Shown: one piece after another, positions 25,983 through 35,453 of the stretch | Layout: every line of letters starts with the position of its first letter | Numbering within the stretch: position 1 is the stretch's first letter | Origin: Paenibacillus sp. 37 | Lineage (GTDB): Bacteria > Bacillota > Bacilli > Paenibacillales > Paenibacillaceae | Reading direction: 5' to 3' | Length of the DNA: 64,000 bases | Assembly (NCBI RefSeq): GCF_008386395.1 | Contig: NZ_CP043761.1 | Coordinates: 1,302,001 to 1,366,000, forward strand | Translations under genes and position numbers: made by a program | Notes under the pieces: generated by a model | What the model saw: only the letters and a program-made list of their open reading frames with translations | The model's database searches: none | What the model was told of the DNA's origin: nothing

Positions 25983-26366
25983 GGGTGGTGCCTCCTTTTA
26001 GGATATGCCTGTACAATTTTTTTTCATATAATCTTTTTCTAATTAGCTTGTCTGGGGTTCGTTAGATTCCGTAAAACCTCGTGATCCACGTGATAAGGTG
26101 TGTGAGATTCGTTAGCACTGGCCCCGGGCTATACCCGTACTAGCATCCAGGTCCCGGATTCGCTGCCCTCTATGAAGTATATTAAGCGTTCTGCTCCGCA
26201 ATTTCATCTTTTGGTGATGTTACTATATAAACGATACGGATCGAATCGGAAACGGTTGCGTCTGAAGAAAATAACGGAAGCGCGCTTGCGGCAATGTTGC
26301 CCTGGCTTTATACTGTGAGCATTAAGGATCTCATGCGGATCCGGCATACAGAAAGGCAGATTTTTT
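25983..26366. other. 384-base intergenic region without a gene
   Basis: No open frame with a ribosome binding site was found. It contains a direct repeat of TTCGTTAG (26058-26065 and 26108-26115), a GC-rich CCCGGGCTATACCCG stretch, and GGATCTCATGCGGATCC just before the nuclease gene. A ten-base TCTGAAGAAA is shared with copy A of the dispersed repeat, too little to call a third copy. The nuclease promoter must lie here but no clear -35/-10 pair stands out. Confidence 0.4.
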
Positions 26367-27284
26367 ATGGCACAATACCCGCAGTGGTCTTATTCGCAGT
26401 CGCGGGCGAGTATGTTCGATGAGTGCCTGCGCAAATATTATTATCATTATTACGGTGCCCATAACGGCTGGAAGACAGACTCTGCTGATGAGATGCAGGT
26501 TCGTCTGTACCGTTTGAAGCAGCTCAGCAATCTGTACCTTGTCTTCGGGGACCTCGCGCATCGGATGTGTGAGTCGGCAGTACGCAGCAGGGAAGAGGGC
26601 AAAGATAAACCGCGTGAACATTTCCTGGAACAGACGATACGCAAGCTGCTGAATCAGGCGTATGTGGAATCCATGGACACGGATCAGTGGCGGCTTAACC
26701 CCAAGAATCGCACGATGCTGTCCGAGATCTATTACGGCGATGATACGTTGAATGACCGGATCGCCACGATTAAGGAACGGGCTTCGGCCTGTGTCAGTAA
26801 CCTGTACCAGACGCTTACATGGGAGGACTTGTCCCGGGCAAGTACGGACATTCTGGAGATTGAGAAATGGGATACCATGATGCTGCACGATACACGCGTT
26901 TATGTGAAGATGGACTTATTGTATCGGCGCAGTAACGGCAATATTGTCATTGTGGACTGGAAGACAGGCAAGGAAGATGACTTCTCGGATCAGCTAATGC
27001 TGTACGCATCCTATGTGAGAGAGCACTACCGGGTTCCTTTGGAGCAGATTGAGCTGCGAGTGGAGTACCTGTTAACCGGGAAGCACCGAGAGTTTACCGC
27101 AACGGAAGAGGATATACAGAAGGTAGAAGAGAACGTAGGGCGTTACATCGAGGAGATGCGATCCTGCGTGGAGGATGAGTATTATAACCGCCCCAAGGAG
27201 GTCACCTACTTCACAGCGATGCCATCGCACCGGTCTTGCCGGGATTGTAACTTCCGCGAAGTATGCAGTGAGCGAGCAGTCTGA
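26367..27284 (+). CDS. PD-(D/E)XK nuclease family protein, Cas4/RecB-like
   Basis: Protein of 305 residues. It shows the RecB-family nuclease core: GDLAHRMCE near 72 (motif I His), VYVKMDLLYRR...IVIVDWKTG near 183-203 (D...DxK), and the QLMLYASYV helix. One Cys near the N-terminus (FDECLRKYYYHYYG) and three at the C-terminus (CRDCNFREVC) match the iron-sulfur staple of Cas4 and AddB nucleases. There is no CRISPR array, cas gene or helicase partner nearby, so it is a stand-alone DNA exonuclease-like enzyme. Confidence 0.82.
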   Translation: MAQYPQWSYSQSRASMFDECLRKYYYHYYGAHNGWKTDSADEMQVRLYRLKQLSNLYLVFGDLAHRMCESAVRSREEGKDKPREHFLEQTIRKLLNQAYVESMDTDQWRLNPKNRTMLSEIYYGDDTLNDRIATIKERASACVSNLYQTLTWEDLSRASTDILEIEKWDTMMLHDTRVYVKMDLLYRRSNGNIVIVDWKTGKEDDFSDQLMLYASYVREHYRVPLEQIELRVEYLLTGKHREFTATEEDIQKVEENVGRYIEEMRSCVEDEYYNRPKEVTYFTAMPSHRSCRDCNFREVCSERAV

Positions 27285-27342
27285 AGCACCAAAACCGGAG
27301 ACCAAAAGGCCTTATGCCAACCAACAAGCTATCCTATATGTG

Positions 27343-27395
27343 AAAAAAATCAAGAAGCGCCAGCCGGGTACATCATCTGCCCGACTCGCGCTTCT
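27343..27395 (-). terminator. Terminator of ald
   Basis: On the minus strand AGAAGCGC pairs with GCGCTTCT, with CGGG/CCCG inside the arm, followed by GATTTTTTT. Confidence 0.8.
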
Positions 27396-27449
27396 ATTGC
27401 GTTCCACAGGCCTGGCGACTATACGCCGGGTGGAACGATCAGTTCAAGA

Positions 27450-28583
27450 TTACTGGACGGCGGCGGCATTCTCCAGCGCCTGACCCGCAGGAACATAGGC
27501 ATGCCCGAGATCCCGGGCAACCGCCTCATAAGTGATGTGTCCATTCAGCGCATTGACCGCGCTGCGAATGGACGAACTGCCGCGAATCGCGGCGGCTGCA
27601 CCGTGGTTGGCCAGCTGCAGCGCATAAGGCATGGTGGCGTTGGTCAGCGCCACCGTAGATGTACGCGGCACAGCGCCTGGCATGTTCGCCACCGCGTAAT
27701 GCACGACACCATGTTTCACATAGGTCGGTTCATCGTGGGTTGTGATATGATCAATGGTCTCAACGATCCCACCCTGATCAATCGCCACATCCACAATGAC
27801 CGAACCCGGTGCCATCGTCTTAACCACTTGCTCGCTGACAAGTGTTGGCGCCTTGGCGCCCGGAATCAGCACCGCACAAATCAACAGATCTGCCGCCGCA
27901 ACAGCTGTTGCAATGTTGGACGGGCTGGATACCAGCGTGTGGATCTGATTGCCAAAGATATCATCCAACTGGCGCAGACGATTCAGATTCAGATCAAGGA
28001 TGGTTACATCCGCTCCAAGGCCAATGGCAATCTTGGCTGCATTTGTTCCCACCGTACCGCCGCCAATAATGACCACTTTCCCCCGACTGACACCGGGTAC
28101 ACCGGACAACAGAATACCCTTCCCACCTTCGGTCTTCTCCAGTAACTGTGCTCCGATCTGGGAGGCCATGCGGCCTGCAACTTCACTCATAGGGGTTAGC
28201 AGGGGAAGAGCACTGTTGACCTCCAACGTCTCATACGCAATAGCCGTTACCCGACTTTTAATAAGGGCTTTGGCAAGCTCCGGTTCCGCTGCGAGGTGCA
28301 GGTAGGTGAACAGAATCAGTCCCGGACGAAAATATCCATATTCACTGGCAAGTGGTTCTTTCACCTTGATGATCATATCGGCTTCGGTCCACACGGACTT
28401 GGCATCAATCCGAATCTCGGCGCCCGCAGTTTGATATTCATGATCCGTGAATCCACTGCCGATCCCGGCGCCTTGTTCAATCAGTACCTGGTGACCGGCT
28501 CTGATGAAATCAGCAGCCCCGGCTGGAGTCATTGCTACACGATTCTCATTATTCTTGATTTCTTTGGGAATTCCGATTCTCAT
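27450..28583 (-). CDS. ald: Alanine dehydrogenase
   Basis: NAD-dependent L-alanine dehydrogenase, 377 residues (B. subtilis Ald 378). The first domain opens [22 protein letters not shown], with the pyruvate-binding Arg15 and Lys74 (MIIKVKEP) regions and His95 (TYLHLA) present. The Rossmann motif is [22 protein letters not shown]. The enzyme converts alanine to pyruvate and ammonia and is needed for growth on alanine and for sporulation in Bacillus. ATG 28583 is preferred to one two codons upstream because GAGGTG then has proper spacing. Divergent from its likely activator. Confidence 0.95.
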   Translation of the reverse strand: MRIGIPKEIKNNENRVAMTPAGAADFIRAGHQVLIEQGAGIGSGFTDHEYQTAGAEIRIDAKSVWTEADMIIKVKEPLASEYGYFRPGLILFTYLHLAAEPELAKALIKSRVTAIAYETLEVNSALPLLTPMSEVAGRMASQIGAQLLEKTEGGKGILLSGVPGVSRGKVVIIGGGTVGTNAAKIAIGLGADVTILDLNLNRLRQLDDIFGNQIHTLVSSPSNIATAVAAADLLICAVLIPGAKAPTLVSEQVVKTMAPGSVIVDVAIDQGGIVETIDHITTHDEPTYVKHGVVHYAVANMPGAVPRTSTVALTNATMPYALQLANHGAAAAIRGSSSIRSAVNALNGHITYEAVARDLGHAYVPAGQALENAAAVQ

Positions 28584-28710
28584 CACCATGCACCTCGTCC
28601 ATTTATTGGTTGTTAGCTTATACTACAAGTTTATGACTTGAATAATCGTTTTGCACCTTACTTGATGTCTAATTTTTAGGGATTGAACTCAACATATTGT
28701 CGAAAAAGAC

Positions 28711-28740
28711 TGTCCAGGACATTTGTCCATGGATTATAAT
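28711..28740 (+). promoter_or_regulatory. Promoter region of PucR gene with TGTCC repeats
   Basis: TATAAT at 28735-28740 is a perfect -10 box 33 bases before the TTG start. Just upstream TGTCC (28711-28715), its inverse GGACA (28717-28721) and TGTCC again (28724-28728) form a cluster that could bind the PucR-type regulator in this ald divergent region. No good -35 is present, which suits an activated or autoregulated promoter. Confidence 0.4.
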
Positions 28741-28772
28741 GTAAGAAAAAATAACACGAAGAGGGATCGCCA

Positions 28773-30443
28773 TTGCGAAATGACCGTGTGTTTACGATCA
28801 AAGATATCCTTGCACGTCCGGTATTTGGCCGAGCACGACTAGCGGCAGGGAAGGATGGAGTGAACCGTCAGGTTGGCTGGGTTCATGTATTGGAGATTAC
28901 GAATGTATCTCCATTCGTAAGCCCCCATGATCTTATTTTATCCACTGGACTGTGGCTTCAATCGGAAGAAGGGCGTGAAGAGTATCTGCTTCAGCTCATT
29001 GGCAGTGAGGCAGCGGGGTTATGTGTGGAGTTTGGTACCAGCATATACGGGATCCCGGAAGAACTGATTGAACTGGCGGACAGACACCAGTTTCCGCTGA
29101 TCGTATTTGAGCAACCGGTCCGTTTTGTCGAGATTACACAGGATATTCACTCTCTGCTCATTAATCATCAACATCAACTGCTGAAAAGTCTCGAAGCATA
29201 CTCCCGTCAGCTTCAGCAACGAACATTACAGAGTACGGATATGTCTGCTGTGCTGAACCTGCTACATGAGTATGCCGCCAAACCGGTGGTGTACATTTCG
29301 TCCATGGAGCCGGGCAGTTTTGTGCCCGAACTTCTTCCGGAGATGGAACAGGCCATCTATACCTGGTATGAGCAGGAGGTAGAACATCTGGATTTGAATG
29401 ATTCAGATACCGAATTATGGTTCCACATAGACGAAGAGAAGGCTCTGTTGTGTCATCCGGTCGTCTGTTTTGGCCAGGTATTTTCGGCTGTAGGCATGAT
29501 TGTACATCCCGCAGCTCCAGTAGAATATCTCAAGCTGTTGCTCGATTATACGGCGAAGGCGGCGGCAGCGCTCACGCTTCGTTCCCAGTTTCTTGAGGAG
29601 AAGATGGTCCGCAATCAGAATGAACTGATCCAGGATCTGATGAATGGCAACATCCATCAGGAGGAACAGGCTCAGACTCGAATGGGGCTTCGTTTGCTGG
29701 TGAAGGGGCAGTACTGGTTTGCAGGAGGGGTCATCGAGATTGAGCATCGATTGAAGGGTACAGGCCGGGAGCGAATGGAAGCGAATCATCAGGATGTTCT
29801 TGTCCTGCTGCGTTCCCTGCTCAAGAAGAATAATCTGCCTAGCTTGATTATGCTGAAGAACAACCTGGTATATCTGTGCTGTGCGAAGGAAGCGGTAACG
29901 GCCGCTGCACGTCATCAACTGCTGCGATTACTGGAAGGGATTGCCCAGGATGTAAAACGGTTTGCCAATCGTAACTTGAAACAGGTTATGATTCATGTGG
30001 GATTTGGCAAGTTACGCAACCGTTTGACCAGCCTGCCGGAGAGCCTTCAGGAGGCCTACCAGGTGATCGAAGTTTCGAGATCGGTAGATTCAATGGAACA
30101 TGTTCACTTTTACGAACGTATGGGTATATATCAAATGTTAAAGGCGTTACCCCAATCCTTCCTGCAACCCTTTGTCCAGGATCACCTGGGTATGTTGATT
30201 GAACATGACCAAACGCATCACCTGCGATTGGTAGAGACGTTAGATGCTTACCTGCAGAACTTTGGTTCCAAGCGGGATGCGGCCGCCCAGTTATTTATTC
30301 ATCGGCAAACGTTGTACAACAGACTGGAGAAGCTGGAAGAACTGATGGGTCCAGGTTACATGGATCAAGGGAGAAGAATCTGTCTGGAGATGGCGCTGCT
30401 CGCGCACGCGATGATTGAGAATGGACAGTGGCAATCCTCTTGA
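28773..30443 (+). CDS. adeR: PucR family regulator, AdeR-like
   Basis: Transcription factor of 556 residues. The N-terminal PucR domain (about 8-125: FTIKDILARPVFGRARLAAGKDGVNRQVGWVHVLE) resembles those of purine-catabolism regulators, the centre is a GGDEF-like/CdaR region, and the C-terminus carries the PucR helix-turn-helix (LVETLDAYLQNFGSKRDAAAQLFIHRQTLYNRLEKLEEL). In B. subtilis AdeR of this family sits beside ald and activates it with alanine; the same divergent arrangement is seen here. TTG 28773 is the start, after GAGGGATC. Confidence 0.88.
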   Translation: MRNDRVFTIKDILARPVFGRARLAAGKDGVNRQVGWVHVLEITNVSPFVSPHDLILSTGLWLQSEEGREEYLLQLIGSEAAGLCVEFGTSIYGIPEELIELADRHQFPLIVFEQPVRFVEITQDIHSLLINHQHQLLKSLEAYSRQLQQRTLQSTDMSAVLNLLHEYAAKPVVYISSMEPGSFVPELLPEMEQAIYTWYEQEVEHLDLNDSDTELWFHIDEEKALLCHPVVCFGQVFSAVGMIVHPAAPVEYLKLLLDYTAKAAAALTLRSQFLEEKMVRNQNELIQDLMNGNIHQEEQAQTRMGLRLLVKGQYWFAGGVIEIEHRLKGTGRERMEANHQDVLVLLRSLLKKNNLPSLIMLKNNLVYLCCAKEAVTAAARHQLLRLLEGIAQDVKRFANRNLKQVMIHVGFGKLRNRLTSLPESLQEAYQVIEVSRSVDSMEHVHFYERMGIYQMLKALPQSFLQPFVQDHLGMLIEHDQTHHLRLVETLDAYLQNFGSKRDAAAQLFIHRQTLYNRLEKLEELMGPGYMDQGRRICLEMALLAHAMIENGQWQSS

Positions 30444-30465
30444 TGAGGTGAAAGGGATGCAGGAC

Positions 30466-30515
30466 AGACTGTGCATCGATCTTACACTACCTTGAGCACA
30501 GTCTAGCAGTTTTTA
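30466..30515 (+). terminator. Terminator after PucR gene
   Basis: AGACTGTGC pairs with GCACAGTCT over a 21-base loop and is followed by AGCAGTTTTT. Confidence 0.7.
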
Positions 30516-30793
30516 CTAATTCGCCGGGTATGTCGTAATGAAGCAGGCAGGCGTTGCAGAGTGGAAGTGGAGCGTCGGCCCCGAAAAAGCTTCGTTTGAC
30601 CGGAGGAAGGTGCCAGTGATAATGAAGAAGGAGCAGCCAGCCGATACGGGGGTGACGACCGGTCGGGACGTCCTTCCTGTTCTGCTTCATTGTCCTCCAT
30701 TGAAATGCCACTTTGGTGCAGCCATTCATTAAGTCGTTTGGGATTGATTCCAAGTTGTCCGCTCAGATTACAGATATCGAGGTTTATTCTCAC
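30503..30793 (-). CDS. Small protein, possibly frameshifted
   Basis: A 96-residue frame starting at GTG 30793 with AAAGGCGG five bases upstream. Its first 45 residues (INLDICNLSGQLGINPKRLNEWL) look like a genuine small helical protein, but the rest is Ser/Arg-rich and atypical. A second minus-strand frame ending at 30487 contains PLCNACLLHYDIPGELVKTARLC, with three Cys as in a zinc-ribbon tail. The intact ancestral gene may have spanned 30487-30793 with a frameshift between. No function can be assigned. Confidence 0.4.
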   Translation of the reverse strand: MRINLDICNLSGQLGINPKRLNEWLHQSGISMEDNEAEQEGRPDRSSPPYRLAAPSSLSLAPSSGQTKLFRGRRSTSTLQRLPASLRHTRRISKNC

Positions 30794-31108
30794 ACAAATC
30801 CGCCTTTCCTGGAATATCGGGCTGGTAGTAGGGAATGAAAGGGAAGCATGAATTCGAGATCAGTAAATGCTCATATGCATGTTGGCTGTGTTTGATCGGC
30901 GGAATGATTCATTACGTTGAGAAGAAGCGTGGAGGCGTCTATATACCGTGTTAAACGTTTCCATGTCCGCTGTTTTGAATATTTCCTATAAATTGGCTTT
31001 TAACAAGATTCTATCACTTCACATGCAATTGCGCGTCTCAATATAGTCTCAATTTTGTGAGAAAAAAAAGTATATTAAAAGTACCAGTATCTAGTACGGA
31101 GGACATAT

Positions 31109-33178
31109 ATGGGAAACAGTACTGAGGCTCAATACGACAAATATGTTGAGGATGGCAAACGTTTCATTGGTCGAACCAAAGAACTGACGACACTGGAGCG
31201 GTGGTTCAATCATCCGGAAGCCCCATTAACCATATTTTCAATTACGGGCATGGGAGGCATTGGTAAATCTTCCTTGCTTTCAGAGATGTTATCTGTCTCT
31301 CGGGATCGAGGTGCGACGGCAATCTGGATGGATGGTCGATCATGTGGGGCGACTCCTTCCGTTTTTATGGATTATTTGTCCTCTACATTAGGCTTGGAAA
31401 CAATGGATAGTGAAGGATACCCGCGACCACTCAGCTTGCTGAAAGACACTTCGGTCGATAAACGATTGGTTCTGGCCGTGGATAATTATGAAGAACTCGC
31501 ACTGCTGGAAAGTTGGTTCATGGAAGTCTTTATATCCAAACTTCCGTTAAGAGGCATACTTGTCATTCTTGCATCACGCCCGGAACTGGCATCCACCTGG
31601 CGGACACATCCCCGATTACATCAGAGGTTTATACAGATGCGGCTTCAACATTTCACAATTGATGAGATTACGGAATATATCACGGTGGCAGGCTTTCTGA
31701 ATCAGGGGATGGCAGGTACCATTACGAGAATGACCGATGGACATCCGCTGGGACTGGCCCTTGCTGTAGAAGCTGCGGATCAGAGGAGGAATCTTCCACA
31801 GTCCGAATGGGCTGAACTGTCGCATATGATCAGTGCTCGATTATTATTGGAGCTTACGACGCCCCGTCTGCATCCCGTAGTGGAGGTACTGACACTGCTT
31901 GAGACAGCCAATCAGGAATTATTATCATCCGTATTGGATATGACCGTGACAAAAGAAGAGTATCATATGTTGAGACAGATGTCGTTTATCCGTTCCGGCC
32001 CGGATGGTCTTGCCCTGCATGATATGGCCAGGGTGCATCTGTTGCGGGATTTCCGTCAACGTGAGCCACATCGGTTGCAGAGCATGCGTATCAAAATTGC
32101 GAAGTTACTGAAACAGCTGCATGAACAGGCAGGGTGCCATGAGCGTCGGCAAATAGCCCGTAAAATGCTGTTGCTCTGTCAGGAATCGATGCTTCAACAC
32201 CGTAAATACGCGGATGTGTCTCGTGATTCCTTGTTCTCGCCTCTTGAACCGATGAGAAGCGAGGACCTGCCAGTTTTACAGAGTTTGTTACAGCAATGGT
32301 GCGATTACAGCGTGGAACCATGGCAGGCATTATCCTATGGCCCCTTCCTGGATGAACTGGCACAACGTTATCCCGAAGGGATCGTATTGATGCGTGACAA
32401 GCTCGGCGAGACGATCGCCATGTTTATCACAGTACTTGTACATAGGGATAGCAGTGAGCTGCTCCTGAAATATTTTCCAAATGAGATACATGAATGCTTC
32501 ACACCACAGGAGCTTGAGAGTGATCCGGATCAGAGTGATACGCACTTTGCTTTGCTGGCTGCGGCAAGAGATGACGTGCCGGGTTATACACGAGAAGAAC
32601 TGGTAGGATACATGGCACTAGACCGACTGTCTCTGCTGGGTGATGGTGCGCGAGCCATGCTCGTTGCAACGAACCCTCACCTAAAACTATTTTTGCAAAG
32701 TATTGGATTCCGGATGCGAAGAACCCGCACTCGTGTCTGTGACAGATATGAAGACCAAGCGGACGTACTTGATTTGGATTTGCGTAGTGGACAATTCGGA
32801 GAGTGGGTCATGTCTCTGCTTGATCCGGAATCAACAGAGAATCGGATACAGCCGGAAACAACGGAATTGGATGGTGTAATCTGGACTGAACAGGATGTTC
32901 GCAAGATGTTGGGGGATCTTCGTTCCCCGGGAGAATTGCATGAATATGCTGGCAGGGTTAGAGGAGTAAAGGATGGAATCCAGTTACAGCTGTATGTCAT
33001 GGATCTGTTGGAAGGCAGAGTACATGGCCTTTCTCCACAGGATCAGATGCTGTTATACGCGGCCTACTGGACGCATGCTGGCAATCCAACTGCCGCAGCC
33101 CAGACGTGTTCCATGAGTCGGGCGACATTCTATCGCCATATCAGAACAGCGCTGACTCGCTTGGCGCGGATTTTGTAG
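31109..33178 (+). CDS. STAND (NACHT/AAA-like) ATPase with C-terminal HTH
   Basis: Large signalling ATPase of 689 residues. After a short N-terminal stretch comes FIGRTKELTTLERWF and a P-loop GMGGIGKSS (about 49-57), Walker B LVLAVDNYEEL, sensor ILASRPEL and the winged-helix region with MTDGHPLGLALA. These are MalT/NACHT-type STAND features. The middle 330-560 is of unclear fold. The C-terminus (AAQTCSMSRATFYRHIRTALTRL) is a helix-turn-helix, so the protein is probably a ligand-triggered transcription factor. ACGGAGGAC precedes the ATG. The 315 bases upstream hold its AT-rich promoter and no other gene. Confidence 0.82.
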   Translation: MGNSTEAQYDKYVEDGKRFIGRTKELTTLERWFNHPEAPLTIFSITGMGGIGKSSLLSEMLSVSRDRGATAIWMDGRSCGATPSVFMDYLSSTLGLETMDSEGYPRPLSLLKDTSVDKRLVLAVDNYEELALLESWFMEVFISKLPLRGILVILASRPELASTWRTHPRLHQRFIQMRLQHFTIDEITEYITVAGFLNQGMAGTITRMTDGHPLGLALAVEAADQRRNLPQSEWAELSHMISARLLLELTTPRLHPVVEVLTLLETANQELLSSVLDMTVTKEEYHMLRQMSFIRSGPDGLALHDMARVHLLRDFRQREPHRLQSMRIKIAKLLKQLHEQAGCHERRQIARKMLLLCQESMLQHRKYADVSRDSLFSPLEPMRSEDLPVLQSLLQQWCDYSVEPWQALSYGPFLDELAQRYPEGIVLMRDKLGETIAMFITVLVHRDSSELLLKYFPNEIHECFTPQELESDPDQSDTHFALLAAARDDVPGYTREELVGYMALDRLSLLGDGARAMLVATNPHLKLFLQSIGFRMRRTRTRVCDRYEDQADVLDLDLRSGQFGEWVMSLLDPESTENRIQPETTELDGVIWTEQDVRKMLGDLRSPGELHEYAGRVRGVKDGIQLQLYVMDLLEGRVHGLSPQDQMLLYAAYWTHAGNPTAAAQTCSMSRATFYRHIRTALTRLARIL

Positions 33179-33214
33179 GGTTCTATTCATTCATATACTT
33201 ATAATAAAGACAAG

Positions 33215-33242
33215 AAGAGGCTGGTCATAGACCAAGCCTCTT
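33215..33242. terminator. Terminator overlapping the end of the sigma-54 activator gene
   Basis: AAGAGGCTGGTC pairs with GACCAAGCCTCTT with a one-base bulge. The hairpin covers the stop codon of the minus-strand activator gene at 33225, so the two convergent genes share it. Confidence 0.65.
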
Positions 33243-34940
33243 CATGCGATTATAGAGCGTTGCCCTGGAGATGCCAAGTTGCTTGGCGAGTGTTCGTTTG
33301 TTGCCACCTGCTGCTTTCAGATATTGAATTAGAAGTTGGGCCTCATGGGTGTCCAATTTTTGCTGGTAGGTAACACCGGAGACAAGTTCGGAATCATCGG
33401 AGTGATCTAATTCGTCCACATTTGCAACCGCTCGAGGTTCTTTTTCTGCTCTTGCTCCCACCGAATCCTGACGTTGCTGATTTTCGCTCTTGGCATGTGA
33501 ATGAAATCCAGATGTCAGTTGAACTTCGGACTGTTCTTGCATCGTGAGGGAAGTGAGGGTATCAGGCAGATATTCCTGCTTCACCTCACCATCTGTCGTC
33601 AGAATGGTCAGGCGTTCGATCACATTTCGTAATTCACGTACATTGCCTGGCCAATCATATTGGAACAGCAACTTGAACACTTCAGGTGGAACCAACTCAA
33701 TATGACGGTTATAGAGCAATGAGAATTCTTGAAGGAACGTCTGGGTTAATTCATATATATCTTCCTTGCGCATACGCAGAGGAGGGATGACAAGGTTAAT
33801 GACATTCAGTCGATAGTAGAGATCTTCTCGGAATTGATTGCGGGCAATCATACGCAGTAGATTCTGGTTGGTCGCAGCGATAATCCGGCAGTCGGCCTGT
33901 TTCACTCGTGTTCCCCCCACAGGAAAGTAACTCTTCTCCTGTAACACCCGAAGCAGCTTCACTTGCAATTCCAATGGCATCTCACCGATCTCATCCAGAA
34001 AAAGAGTACCCCCTTCGGCAAGCTCAATCTTGCCCTTTTTCCCTTTGGGATCCGCTCCGGAAAATGCACCTTTCTCGTAGCCGAATAATTCACTTTCAAA
34101 CAATGATGCAGGGATTGCCCCGCAGTTAATAGCGATGAACGGTGCAGTCTGCAATTCACGGAGATCATGAATGGCTTTGGCGAATAACTCCTTGCCTGTG
34201 CCGCTCTCCCCGAGAATAAGTACGGTTGCTGAGGTGGTACTGATCTTGCGAATGGTCTCCATGCACTGCTTGATGACCGGGCTGCTGCCCTTGATTCTGG
34301 CAAATGGATCTAATTCGGGACGTAGCCGAGCAACGGCTTTCTCCAGATGCTGGACTTTGGAGGTCATATGTAATAGTTCCTGATGTAGTCGGATTTCAGT
34401 TGTTATATCCACTTCGGCAGCAACTGCACCCACAATATGTCCATCCAGTTGGACCGGACGAGCATTAATCAGGGCGAAGAGGTCGGGCCGTGGCTGATGC
34501 TGTTTGCGATAGACCGTTTCGCCGGTATACAACGTCTTGAGAGATTGTAACCGATCTGGAGGGAAAAAGTCCGCTGCGGGTTGTCCAATGATGTCTTTTT
34601 TGCTGATCGAAAAAACATGCTCCGCGCCAGTTGTCCAGTAGGCCACTTTGGCATCTTCATTAATTAATGTCAGAGCTGAACCCGCTGTCTCCAGTGTGGT
34701 CTCAAAATAAGCTTCTATCAGGCGATGCGCATGCATCATGGCATGCAAAACATCGGATACGGCGATATATCCCAATAGGGGTCCATCATCCTGAATGAAT
34801 AAATAAGAAGATGTGTCGAATAAGCAGAAGGCATCTATCAACGATGTTGAGGACGGTATGGTAAGTGTGGAGAGGTCTGTATCCAGAACATCCATATCCG
34901 TACGCAGTAAAGACATTAAATCTGGAAGTAAATGTTTCAT
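33225..34940 (-). CDS. Sigma-54-dependent activator with CBS-like and PAS domains
   Basis: Enhancer-binding protein of 571 residues, RocR-like. Order: an N-terminal CBS-like region (20-75), a PAS domain (about 85-190), a short coiled coil, the AAA+ domain from about 218 with GESGTGKE, the sigma-54-contacting loop [16 protein letters not shown] and the arginine finger region, then a linker rich in charged residues and a Fis-type helix-turn-helix ([20 protein letters not shown]). GAGGTGA supports ATG 34940. With sigma-54 promoters seen before the proline dehydrogenase and RocA genes, it is the obvious activator of proline/arginine breakdown. Confidence 0.92.
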   Translation of the reverse strand: MKHLLPDLMSLLRTDMDVLDTDLSTLTIPSSTSLIDAFCLFDTSSYLFIQDDGPLLGYIAVSDVLHAMMHAHRLIEAYFETTLETAGSALTLINEDAKVAYWTTGAEHVFSISKKDIIGQPAADFFPPDRLQSLKTLYTGETVYRKQHQPRPDLFALINARPVQLDGHIVGAVAAEVDITTEIRLHQELLHMTSKVQHLEKAVARLRPELDPFARIKGSSPVIKQCMETIRKISTTSATVLILGESGTGKELFAKAIHDLRELQTAPFIAINCGAIPASLFESELFGYEKGAFSGADPKGKKGKIELAEGGTLFLDEIGEMPLELQVKLLRVLQEKSYFPVGGTRVKQADCRIIAATNQNLLRMIARNQFREDLYYRLNVINLVIPPLRMRKEDIYELTQTFLQEFSLLYNRHIELVPPEVFKLLFQYDWPGNVRELRNVIERLTILTTDGEVKQEYLPDTLTSLTMQEQSEVQLTSGFHSHAKSENQQRQDSVGARAEKEPRAVANVDELDHSDDSELVSGVTYQQKLDTHEAQLLIQYLKAAGGNKRTLAKQLGISRATLYNRMKRLGL

Positions 34941-35144
34941 CGATATCACCTCAGTTAGGGCATAACTTTCAGAACTGTACCTATTACAAGGAACTCTTAT
35001 GATCTGAGTAGATGGAAATATTTGAGTGAGATAGTTATCCATATTATAGCTTTCAAAGTGAAGTGTGTATAGATTTTTTGACATGAATCATACATAAGAC
35101 AATCGGAAATAGTGGTTAATTTTGTTTTTGTAATGCTGAACTAC

Positions 35145-35314
35145 GCGGTGTTTTTCATCGTGGCAGGTGTACAGGCGAACCAATTCACCCTTTATCAAAA
35201 CGGAGCCCATTCATTACGGAATCATTCACTGCATCGGCAGTTGATCTGCAGACCCTAGCAGGCGGAATACAGATCAATGCGAATGCCTCTATCCTAATGC
35301 TACAATTAGGTTAA
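35145..35314 (+). pseudogene. Remnant of a BclA-like exosporium protein C-terminus
   Basis: Within the 513-base gap after the activator gene, plus-strand frames read FIVAGVQANQFTLYQNGA and, after a frameshift near 35227, ASAVDLQTLAGGIQINANAS, ending ILMLQLG and stop TAA at 35312-35314. These are the hallmark segments of collagen-like exosporium/surface proteins of Bacillus and Paenibacillus. An intact protein would have about 40-60 residues between the two parts, and no start or collagen repeats remain, so the gene has decayed by deletion and frameshift. Family identification is from remembered patterns. Confidence 0.55.
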
Positions 35315-35453
35315 CTTTTGAATAATAAATGGGTGTGTCCAGAAAATTAGACATTTAAAATTGTGGTTCTCTCTCTTTTAATTAGTGGTTGACAGTCTTC
35401 GGACGTAAATCATGGGAAGTTCTTAACTTTTCCTTATCTCATGTATGACTTGG

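Noticed and set aside
32600..32720. GNAT acetyltransferase segment in the STAND protein
   Set aside because: NPHLKLFLQSIGFR is like a GNAT end motif, but the acetyl-CoA loop is absent, so the similarity is too short.
35330..35450. Insertion-sequence end (TGTGTCCAGAAAATTAGACA region)
   Set aside because: It resembles the tip of some IS elements, but there is no matching second end, target duplication or transposase fragment.
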